From contig JACDGH010000012.1 of the NCBI GenBank assembly GCA_013815395.1, forward strand, positions 979 through 22,215: DNA of 21,237 nucleotides, read 5' to 3'. Source of the DNA: Parachlamydiaceae bacterium (GTDB lineage Bacteria > Chlamydiota > Chlamydiia > Chlamydiales > Parachlamydiaceae). Position numbers and translations under genes: made by a program. This document shows positions 14,840-21,237 of the stretch, in pieces (positions within the stretch are counted from its first letter, which is position 1; each line of letters starts with the position of its first letter). The notes under the pieces are model-generated. The model was given only the letters and a program-made list of their open reading frames with translations, was not told the DNA's origin and did no database searches.

Positions 14840-15333
14840 GAATCATTTCCTTCTTTAAATTGTTGATAGAGCTTGATCCCTATTTTTGTTAAATCGATAA
14901 TATCTAATATTTTTTCCGAGATATTTACTTCTTCTATTTTCCCCTCGATCGGATGGAAGGTATCTTTAAGAGATTGATGGCGCGCATTAATTGCATTGGA
15001 TCCATCACTTACCATCTTGAAAAGAGGGTCCAGGTCAGAAATTTTAATATTCACTTTTTCCACTAAATCAGTCGATGAAAGGAACAATTGATTTAAATCG
15101 AGCTGTAGGTCAGAAATTTTAATATGCACTTTCTCCACCAGCTTTGTCGATGAAAGGACCAATTGATTTATATCGAGCTGTAGGACTGCCATTTCTACTT
15201 CTAATTTAGAGATGGTTTTATTTACATTTTTAAGAGATTTCTGTACCGCTACAAGTGTTTGAACGATGTAAATCGTTAAAATGATCAACATTCCAGTAGC
15301 TACAATTGCGCAAATTTCAAATATCATTTTCAC
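14836..15333 (-). CDS. DUF948-like membrane protein with an internal duplication
   Basis: 165 residues. An N-terminal transmembrane helix (about 3-28: FEICAIVATGMLIILTIYIV) is followed by a long coiled-coil region. DUF948 proteins (YtxG-like) have this layout. Two 25-residue units are nearly identical (LQLDINQLVLSSTKLVEKVHIKISD, then LQLDLNQLFLSSTDLVEKVNIKISD): an in-frame 75-bp tandem duplication. The C-terminus (KILDIIDLTKIGIKLYQQFK) is amphipathic. It precedes and is coupled to the YtxH-like gene. The chosen ATG follows an AGGT stretch, which supports the start. The function is unknown; a stress-related or envelope role is inferred from the Bacillus pair. Confidence 0.6.
   Translation of the reverse strand: MKMIFEICAIVATGMLIILTIYIVQTLVAVQKSLKNVNKTISKLEVEMAVLQLDINQLVLSSTKLVEKVHIKISDLQLDLNQLFLSSTDLVEKVNIKISDLDPLFKMVSDGSNAINARHQSLKDTFHPIEGKIEEVNISEKILDIIDLTKIGIKLYQQFKEGNDS
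15033..15182 (-). repeat. 75-bp tandem duplication inside the DUF948-like gene
   Basis: Two copies start at about 15033 and 15108, each beginning GGTCAGAAATTTTAATAT. They differ at only a few positions, show synonymous and conservative changes, and keep the frame. Each adds 25 residues to the coiled coil. Confidence 0.8.
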
Positions 15334-15485
15334 CTCAGTACATTTATTGCCAACGCGGCTTTTAGGTATCTTATTTTAATAATCAAAGGATCAATGGTAT
15401 TAGTCAACATAAAAAATTCTCATTAGACTATAATAAGCCATAATTAAAATTTGTTGTACTAACTATTTATTAGAGTATTTGAGTA

Positions 15486-15540
15486 GACACTTTATCTTAC
15501 ATAAAGTGTCACAGCGAAAACGAAATATTCGTAATGTGAC
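15486..15540 (+). promoter_or_regulatory. Two interlocked stem-loops upstream of rsmD
   Basis: The first: GACACTTTAT (15486-15495) with ATAAAGTGTC (15501-15510), loop CTTAC, a perfect 10-bp stem. The second: GTCACA (15508-15513) with TGTGAC (15535-15540), containing an inner stem ACGAA with TTCGT. They share three bases (15508-15510), so the full stems cannot both form. A further CTTTATAAAG palindrome follows at about 15553. This may be an attenuator-like leader or a terminator pair. Confidence 0.45.
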
Positions 15541-15616
15541 CTAAAACTTCACTTTATAAAGCTTAGGATTTAATGTAAATTATTTTTTAATCAAAACTCA
15601 AAAAAAGGTATCGTAA

Positions 15617-15667
15617 ATGAAGCAAAAACTGATAGAATGGCTGCTGCGGAAGACATACTACAACTAA
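15617..15667 (+). CDS. Possible 16-residue leader peptide
   Basis: ATG 15617 has AAGG about nine bases upstream and encodes MKQKLIEWLLRKTYYN before TAA. It ends 17 bp before the rsmD ATG, in the same direction. A leader peptide controlling rsmD is possible, but such short frames arise by chance, so this is only tentative. Confidence 0.25.
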   Translation: MKQKLIEWLLRKTYYN

Positions 15668-15684
15668 ACACAAAATTGTGATAT

Positions 15685-16278
15685 ATGCATATTTTTTCAG
15701 GCATTCATAAAAATAGAGTTTTAGAATCGCCTAAGAGGGATATCACACGTCCCACTTCAGGAAGGCTGCGCGAAACCCTTTTCAACATCTGCCAGCAATA
15801 TGTAGCAGAATGCCGATTTTTAGATTTATTTGCAGGATCGGGTGCTATGGGATTGGAAGCGCTTAGTCGAGGTGCTATAAAATCTACATTTGTCGACAGT
15901 AGTAAAGAAAGCATTCGTTGTATTAAAACAAATGTCAATACTCTAAAAGAGGAAGGTCATACTAAAATCATTTATGGGGATGTATTTGAGCAATTGATAA
16001 AGCTAGCCAAGGAAGGGTGCCAATATGATATTATCTATGCTGATCCTCCCTATGAAAATATCATACATACTCCCCAGGAAGCATTATTCTTAAGCGCAAG
16101 ACTTCTGAAAATCATTGATGAACAATTGGAAAATCAGATCCAACTATTAGTGCCGGGAGGAATGTTCTTTATTGAGGAAGCTGCTAATGTCTCCTTAGAA
16201 AATATTCCACTGCTGCACCTTAAACTTAAAAATTCACGCAGCACAGGTAAGGCAGCTTTGCATTACTACACCTATTAA
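15685..16278 (+). CDS. rsmD: 16S rRNA (guanine(966)-N(2))-methyltransferase
   Basis: Uses SAM to methylate G966 of 16S rRNA in the 30S subunit. 197 residues, normal for RsmD. Visible motifs: N-terminal HIFSGIHKNRVLESP and RPTSGRLRETLFNI, SAM-binding motif I RFLDLFAGSGAMGLEALSRG, a motif II Asp in STFVDSS, and the catalytic D-P-P-Y in IIYADPPYENI. The last part (GKAALHYYTY) matches the usual C-terminal G-x-x-x-L-x-x-Y. No strong Shine-Dalgarno precedes ATG 15685, but the N-terminal motif starts right there, which fixes the start. Its stop lies two bases from the stop of the converging zinc-ribbon gene, with no terminator between. It depends on SAM, as does the metK product upstream. Confidence 0.93.
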   Translation: MHIFSGIHKNRVLESPKRDITRPTSGRLRETLFNICQQYVAECRFLDLFAGSGAMGLEALSRGAIKSTFVDSSKESIRCIKTNVNTLKEEGHTKIIYGDVFEQLIKLAKEGCQYDIIYADPPYENIIHTPQEALFLSARLLKIIDEQLENQIQLLVPGGMFFIEEAANVSLENIPLLHLKLKNSRSTGKAALHYYTY

Positions 16279-16280
16279 AA

Positions 16281-16619
16281 CTAATCCTCGCCAAATAAAG
16301 AATTAAATCGTTTTTTGGGATCTTTATCTTTTTCTTCGGCCGCTTCATCACCAAAAAGGCGTCGAGCGGCGTCGCTAGGATCTGCAGTTTTAACAGGTCC
16401 CGTGCCTTTCAGCTTAAATTCCTCGCAGAAATTTGCGGCACCTCTGTCAATAATTCGAATTGTTCCCGGTATAGCGCATTCATTTGATGCCCCTGGTTTA
16501 TGATGCACACAATTGCGGCAACTATGCAGTGAGGCAAAACAATTGTCACACATTGCCCTAAATGACAACTTGCCCCAGGCGGGATCAGGCAATTCTGAAC
16601 CACAGTTCCAACACTTCAT
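16281..16619 (-). CDS. Small zinc-ribbon protein, conserved-hypothetical type
   Basis: 112 residues. Two CxxC pairs (C3/C6 and C24/C27) form a zinc ribbon: MKCWNCGSELPDPAWGK, then FRAMCDNCFASL. A second set (C34/C37 plus C48 and C65: HSCRNCVHH, NECAIPG, NFCEEFKL) suggests a second zinc site. The tail is charged with a D-P-x-K-R-F-x-x-L-F-G end. Short twin-ribbon proteins like this are usually annotated as hypothetical. It overlaps the upstream YwqK-repeat gene by 4 bp (ATGA), so it is expressed with it. No enzyme activity is suggested; nucleic-acid or protein binding is the usual guess. Confidence 0.65.
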   Translation of the reverse strand: MKCWNCGSELPDPAWGKLSFRAMCDNCFASLHSCRNCVHHKPGASNECAIPGTIRIIDRGAANFCEEFKLKGTGPVKTADPSDAARRLFGDEAAEEKDKDPKKRFNSLFGED

Positions 16620-17119
16620 ATTAACAAGCCTTTTTTAATTTCTTGCGAATTATTCAATTTTTTCTTTTCGACTAATTCATCATCTACAAATTTCTGTAAG
16701 AGCAGCGGTTGACCATCTTGATCATATTTATTAAATTTACCATGCTTACGGCCTTGACGATATTCGCCTTCGAAAATCAAGACGCCTTGATTATTCCACT
16801 CACAGCAAACACCATCTAACTTTCCTACCTGATAGTGCGCTTGAGCAATCATTTGACCTTTTCGATTAAAGCACTGCTCTTCCCCATCTTTCAGATCCTC
16901 AACAAATCGAACCTGTTTTTTTAGCGAGCCATTAGGATGATATTCATAGGCCATTCCATTTTGGTTGTCATGATGAAACTCGGCTAAGATATTGATGCGC
17001 CCTTCATTTGTGTAAACTGTGGCAAGGCCTTCTTTTTTACCCTTTTCATAAAAGGTGCTGACAACTTTTGTACCAGTCTGGTTATATTCAGCAACTTCAC
17101 CTTCTAAAAAACCATCCAC
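16616..17119 (-). pseudogene. YwqK/MORN_2 repeat protein, C-terminal piece after a frameshift
   Basis: 167 residues of further 22-25-residue repeats (for example GKKEGLATVYTNEGRINILA, NGMAYEYHPNGSLKKQVRF, GKLDGVCCEWNNQGVLIFEG). Each has the hairpin G-x-x-x-G-x-x-x-x-[YFW]-x-x-x-G. The frame continues upstream, without a start codon of its own, as SIYIEGDLDGRYYLRKSDG and NNILNGVHQIYFPP, and joins the larger frame at about 17278-17281 if one base is added. It is the end of one gene with the 17191-19254 frame, not a separate gene. The last codons overlap the zinc-ribbon gene. Confidence 0.75.
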
Positions 17120-17190
17120 ATATTTACCCTCTAAGGCTTTAACTCTTCCAAAAAGTTCATGGGGAGGAAAATAAATCTGATGGACTCCAT

Positions 17191-19254
17191 TTAAGATGTT
17201 ATTTTTATATTGATAAATAATTTCTCGCCCATCACTTTTGCGTAAATAATATCGCCCATCAAGATCACCTTCAATATAGAGCGATGTCCATGCAATAAGC
17301 CCTGACTATAATTCATCACAGCTTTCAAAGTGCCATCGGGATAAAAACTTTTTTGCTCACCATGCAATTTTCCGGCTTGGTAGTTGATCTCATGCGATAT
17401 TTGTTGTGAAAGATTTTTTTCGACAGGGTAGTAAATGATATGTGCGCCGATAGGTTGTCCTTGCTTATAGGAACGAACCTCTTGAGGCTCCCCATCTTCA
17501 TACCAGCATAAACACTCCCCATCCAATCTTCCATCAAGATAATGCTTTAGACTAGCTGGCTTGCCATTTTCATAGAATTCTTCCACATTATTTTCTAATT
17601 TACCTTCCATATATTGAGCGGAATGTTTTAAAGTTCCATTTGCATACCAATGGCGAAACTGACCTTGGAGTATATCGTCTTTATATTGTGCTTCGACAAT
17701 TAGCACTTCGCCATCATTCCACTCACGATGCTGCCCTTGTCTCTTACCTGCCACGTAATCGCCATAAAATTTTTGAATGCCATTGATGTGCCACTCTTGA
17801 TAGGGACCGTCCAGCTTACCTTGTTGATAAGTAGAGTCAATGGCTTTAAGACCGTTGGGATGCCAGGTTTGGCTTGCACCATTTCGCAGACCTTGATCGA
17901 TTGCAATGCGAACGGCAAGTTTTTCCGATTCATGCCATTCTTCATACAATCCATGCTTAATCCCATTTTGATAAGATACTCTGAGTTTGAGAATGCCAGA
18001 ATCAAAAAATTCTTGTTGGAGCCCTTCAAATTCACCCTTGTCATATTCATAGCGCCGCTTCAATACCCCTTTTGAATACCATTCAAGATATTCCCCATTT
18101 AAATGCCCTTCGGCGTGGAAGTACTGTGCTTTTTTAGCTCCATTTTTATGATATTCCACAAAAGGCTTTATTTGAATGCCTTGTTTATCGAAAAGGACAG
18201 TATTAATTAAAGTTTTTTCGGGGGAAAAAAGCTCATGTTTGCCAATAGGCTTACCAAATAAATACTCTCCGCTGCCAATCTCTTCACCGCTTTCATTGAA
18301 ATACTGTTCCCTGCCATGTTTTTTGCCTTTTTCATAGTGAGCAACATAACTTTTTTGACCACTTTGATAATTGCGAAAATGGAGACCCCAAGGCTGACCT
18401 TGACAAAAGTCGCGCTCTTCTAACACCATCCCATTAGAATAATAACGTCGAAAGGCTTTATTTGTTTGATTTCCAGATAAAAGACCTTTGGAATAATGAT
18501 ATGTCCCCTGCAACTTGCCATCATTAGTCCACTCTTTAACCTCACCTTCCAAGACGCCTTCATGATAGAAAGATAACATCGTCCTTATGCCATTCAAATG
18601 GAATCTCTCAAAAATACCTGATAGTTGCCCTTTTACAAAGTGCATTTTTTCGGCTATTTCGCCATTTTCAAAGTGTTTCTCTGCTAAGCCCTCAAGTCGT
18701 CCATCCTTTATTCCCACAAAAGATTTCAATAGACCATTAGGGTAGTAAATTTTAATACTATCGTGTAATACGCCCCATTTATAAAAAACGATCATCTCAA
18801 CAGCCCCAGCTCCATCATAATAAACGCTGGGTCCATGATATACATATAAAGGATCCTGATTGAACTCACTTTCAAGCCTCATTTCTAAGTTGAAATTGTT
18901 GCCATCATTATCCAAAGCTAATAGATCGCTTTCATTATATAATAAGCCGGAGGCAGTGTAATGGAGAAGTTTTACTGGAACAGTTTTGTCTTTGCCTGGT
19001 TCTAACAATAAAACAATTTTGGGAGAACCATCAGAATATTTTTCAAGAATTTCAAGCTTCCAATTGGGCTGACGGATTTTGAGTTTCGTCAAAGAAATAT
19101 TTTCCACCTCTTCAACAATTTTTGATGAATTGGTGAAAGGCCTTTGAGCGGAAGCAACTAGAATTTGCTTATTATTAACTTTTGTTACGATCCCTTCAAC
19201 AGAACCTCGAACAAATAATCCAAAAACAACAAAATACATGCAAAAGTAATACAT
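17191..19254 (-). pseudogene. Exported long YwqK/MORN_2 repeat protein, N-terminal part
   Basis: A signal peptide-like start (MYYFCMYFVVFGLFVRGSVE) begins at ATG 19254, chosen because GAGGA lies about eight bases upstream; an ATG at 19275 gives seven extra residues. After a unique region of about 165 residues come more than twenty repeats of 22-24 residues with the core NG-x-x-x-x-x-x-x-x-x-G-x-x-x-G (for example YPNGLLKSFVGIKDGRLEG, NGKPASLKHYLDGRLDGEC). These belong to the MORN_2/YwqK antitoxin-repeat group, a beta-hairpin solenoid that probably binds proteins or surfaces. A one-base deletion near 17280 ends the frame early in ILKVILMGDIIYAKVMGEKL. Restored with the downstream piece, the protein would be about 880 residues. 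Surface or periplasmic location is inferred. Confidence 0.75.
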
Positions 19255-19275
19255 TACATCCTCATAATTAAGCAT

Positions 19276-19474
19276 AGATCATGCCATGATTTGCCTTTGT
19301 CTGCAACACGCCTTCACATATCAAAAAAAAGCTTGAATATTTTCGCATTTAATGTTACTAAAGTTTTTAATGGACTTTATTCCTCCATCTTGCAGTTTTT
19401 TACCTTTTTAAAGGACGCCCTCGCATTAGCGAGGTTCATAACAAACAAAGAACATTACTACTAGGGAGACCTCA
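19276..19474 (+). promoter_or_regulatory. Leader of the Cys-rich protein gene, with hairpin and strong RBS
   Basis: The divergent gap of 200 bp contains CCTCGC (19419-19424) and GCGAGG (19429-19434), a 6-bp stem with an ATTA loop in the probable 5' untranslated region. AGGGAG stands about six to eleven bases before ATG 19475, one of the best ribosome-binding sites in the window, suggesting strong translation. No sure promoter boxes were fixed. Confidence 0.5.
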
Positions 19475-20239
19475 ATGAAAAAACCAAATTTTAAAACACT
19501 AGCCCTTATGGGTATTACAGGTGGGGTTGCGCTTTGTGCGTCTGCTTCAGCTTCTGAAACAAATTCCATCAATCCAAATCAATTGCTCGCAGCAGGTTGC
19601 GGCGGCCCAAAAGGTTGTGGCAGTATCGCTTATCAACCTCATGGCTGCAGCACTCCTATGCAAGGTCAGCCTCAAATGCAAGGCCAATCACAAAGTGGTT
19701 GCAATTCTATGCCACAAGACAGGAATTTCACCGCCTATCAATCACATGGTTGCAATACTGCTCAACCGCAAAGCTATTACAATAATGCACCACAAGGCGA
19801 ATATAGTTCTCCTCAAGCACCACAAAGTGGTTATAATACACAAGACGATGCAAGAGGCATGGAACAGCCTCAGACTTATAATTCAAGAAACAATTCTCAG
19901 TGGAATACAAATGGAAAAGTTGCTAATACAGTAGCACCTGTTAAAGCTTCAGACGACGCACAAATTCTTTCTCAATTAAATGATGAAGGCAAGTCGATCT
20001 ACAGAGGCCTGGATCCAGCTGGAAAAGCTATGGCAGATAAACTTATCAATCAATCCTGCAAAGGAAAAAATGATTGCAAAGGCTTGAATTCATGCAAAAC
20101 AGCAGAAAATTCTTGTGCTGGTAAAGGCTCATGCCAAGGTAAATCTCCTGGACCATTCAAAGATAAAAACCAGGCTGTAAAAATTGTCGCGCAAAAAATG
20201 TCTGAGAAGCGCGTCAATGCTGCAGCTCCAAGAGCTTAG
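19475..20239 (+). CDS. Exported low-complexity protein with C-terminal Cys motif
   Basis: 254 residues. A signal peptide (MKKPNFKTLALMGITGGVAL, then CASASASE) leads into AAGCGGPKGCG. The middle (about 50-145) is rich in Gln, Ser, Asn, Gly and Tyr, with the repeated YQ-x-HGC unit. After about 155 comes the part shared with the paralog at 20371: ILSQLNDEGKSIYRGLDPAG and a Cys cluster with spacing C-x5-C-x5-C-x6-C-x5-C (CKGKNDCKGLNSCKTAENSC). The end is lysine-rich (KNQAVKIVAQKMSEKR). An envelope or secreted, disulphide- or metal-bound role is plausible. The strong ribosome-binding site and the terminator after it suggest an abundant, monocistronic product. The family is not named by me. Confidence 0.75.
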   Translation: MKKPNFKTLALMGITGGVALCASASASETNSINPNQLLAAGCGGPKGCGSIAYQPHGCSTPMQGQPQMQGQSQSGCNSMPQDRNFTAYQSHGCNTAQPQSYYNNAPQGEYSSPQAPQSGYNTQDDARGMEQPQTYNSRNNSQWNTNGKVANTVAPVKASDDAQILSQLNDEGKSIYRGLDPAGKAMADKLINQSCKGKNDCKGLNSCKTAENSCAGKGSCQGKSPGPFKDKNQAVKIVAQKMSEKRVNAAAPRA

Positions 20240-20306
20240 GGAGACTTTTAGTCATTCTTATTCACGAACTTTATATTCGGAAATAGGGATGGCAAAAATT
20301 ATCCTC

Positions 20307-20330
20307 ACAAGCCGGCAATTGCCGGCTTGT
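20307..20330 (+). terminator. Rho-independent terminator after the Cys-rich gene
   Basis: A perfect 24-bp palindrome (each arm ACAAGCCGGCAA or its complement) is followed by TTTTGC, then a T7 run 10 bases after the arms. It sits 67 bp after the stop of the first Cys-rich gene and 40 bp before the next gene, so the second gene is probably transcribed from its own promoter. Confidence 0.85.
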
Positions 20331-20370
20331 TTTGCATCTTTTTTTATAGCTTAATCCAAGGAATAGTTGT

Positions 20371-20931
20371 ATGAATAAAAGACATCTTAATAAATTGGCA
20401 ATCCTAGGAATTACCAGCGGACTTATAGCTCTTACTCATACTTCTGCTAATAGTTCAGAAGCATTCCAATCTGAAAAAATCAACCTCAACCTTCTTCTAG
20501 CAGAGCATAAATGCAATGGCCCACACGGCTGCCCAGGTGAGCTTAATAACACAAAGAATACACAATCTCTCAATTCAGCGGCTGCAAAAACTTTCGCTCT
20601 CATCGCTGAAAAAGAGAAAGAAGAAGGCAATCTAGGTTACCACGAATATTCAGAAGATGAACTTCTTTTGGAATTAAATGATCAAGGTCTTGCAACATAT
20701 AATGCTCTTGACTCTGAAGGCAAAGCACTGGCGCGCCTCGTAGCCAGCCAGCGTTGTGATCATACCAATACCTGCCAAGGTCTTAATGCCTGTCAAACAG
20801 AAAAGAATAAATGCGCCGGTCAAGGTGATTGCAAAGGACAAGGTAAGTGTGCATTCTCTGATAAAAACTTGGCTGTAAAAACTGTGGCCGATAAGCTCGC
20901 CAAAAAACGTGCCGAAGCCAGTCGAAAATAG
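20371..20931 (+). CDS. Exported Cys-motif protein, paralog of the upstream gene
   Basis: 186 residues. A signal peptide (MNKRHLNKLAILGITSGLIA, cleaved near ANSSEA) precedes LLLAEHKCNGPHGCPG, matching the upstream gene's GCGGPKGCG region. There is no Gln/Asn-rich middle. The shared C-terminal part (LLLELNDQGLATYNALDSEG, then the Cys cluster, then DKNLAVKTVADKLAKKR) has the spacing C-x5-C-x5-C-x6-C-x5-C-x5-C (CDHTNTCQGLNACQTEKNKC then AGQGDCKGQGKC), one Cys more than its neighbour. Start supported by GGAA about 11 bases upstream. The two genes clearly arose by duplication, with the middle gained or lost in one. Role unknown. Confidence 0.75.
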   Translation: MNKRHLNKLAILGITSGLIALTHTSANSSEAFQSEKINLNLLLAEHKCNGPHGCPGELNNTKNTQSLNSAAAKTFALIAEKEKEEGNLGYHEYSEDELLLELNDQGLATYNALDSEGKALARLVASQRCDHTNTCQGLNACQTEKNKCAGQGDCKGQGKCAFSDKNLAVKTVADKLAKKRAEASRK

Positions 20932-21237
20932 GATTGACCAAAAAAAGTATTTATCTTCAAAATTGCTAAAATTTATTTAGGTCATAGTCTCCAAGTGGTA
21001 ATGCGCATAAAAAAGGTAATCAACCCGTGAATAGACAGATCAATCGCTTCGATTTATCGCAAAAATGCCCTAAAAATTATGTTACATTTTCAGGCCGAAA
21101 CTAGGCTGGTCAATTTAGCTGGTTTATAGCTAAAATTATTCACTAAACCATGTTCCTATTTTGTTCCTGACAAGACGCCCTGGTTACCTTATTTGAGGCG
21201 ATCTTTATTTGACTAAAAAATTTATGCGAATCACTGG
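20932..21237. other. Gap to the window edge, no gene recognised
   Basis: No frame on either strand of useful length or with a convincing start was seen. It holds short direct repeats TGTTCCT at 21151-21157 and 21162-21168 and a GGCCGAAACTAGGCTGG stretch at about 21093-21109. I could not fit a tRNA fold or a known small RNA. A gene may begin beyond the edge. Confidence 0.4.

Noticed and set aside
17325..18075. Long frames inside the YwqK gene in other frames and strand
   Set aside because: They shadow the repeat gene, have no ribosome-binding sites and no family likeness.
19475..20931. Calling the Cys-rich pair BufA copper-binding peptides
   Set aside because: Spacing and length differ from DUF2282 proteins and no DUF692 partner gene is in the window.
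21151..21168. TGTTCCT direct repeats as an attachment site
   Set aside because: They are only 7 bp long and 11 bp apart, with no integrase or tRNA visible.
20932..21237. tRNA gene in the right-hand gap
   Set aside because: No cloverleaf with a T-loop GTTC-x-A-x2-C and matching acceptor stem could be fitted.

Overview
The window looks like a piece of chromosome from an amoeba-associated (environmental) chlamydia, most likely of the Parachlamydiaceae type. This is inferred, not proven. The reasons are AT-rich DNA (under about 40% GC by eye), decayed transposases, ankyrin and MORN/YwqK repeat proteins, and a SAM synthetase close to a DMT-family carrier that recalls the chlamydial SAM/SAH exchanger. 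Other chlamydia-like signs are a free-standing NFACT-R protein, a TPR membrane protein and exported low-complexity Cys proteins. No rRNA, tRNA or CRISPR array was recognised.

Left part (1-6100) is an accessory, decaying region. A broken transposase runs off the left edge and abuts a frameshifted ankyrin-repeat gene. A small ribbon-helix-helix regulator follows with a possible operator. Next is a three-gene plus-strand set: a coiled-coil protein, a membrane protein ending in a J domain, and an exported EndoG-type nuclease that is frameshifted. A gap with strong palindromes leads to an IS4-like element, whose transposase is split at a run of eight A, beside an IS66 transposase remnant.

Centre (6349-13957) is more ordinary. 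Two unrecognised minus-strand genes overlap (one exported and membrane-anchored). A 410-bp divergent gap carries facing arrays of a 9-bp repeat. metK overlaps the NFACT-R gene by 10 bp. An OmpR-type response regulator and a DMT transporter diverge across a palindrome, followed by a TPR membrane protein and a single-TM protein with an NTF2-like region.

Right part (13958-21237): a near-perfect 47-bp palindrome separates converging genes. A DUF948-like/YtxH-like membrane pair comes next, then a structured leader, rsmD, a zinc-ribbon protein and a very long exported YwqK/MORN_2 repeat protein split by one frameshift. The window ends with two paralogous exported proteins sharing a fixed Cys spacing, the first followed by a clear terminator. 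These paralogs, the J-domain/nuclease module and the 9-bp inverted arrays are the best candidates for something undescribed. At least five genes carry one-base disruptions, three of them in homopolymer A runs, so sequence error must be separated from true decay.
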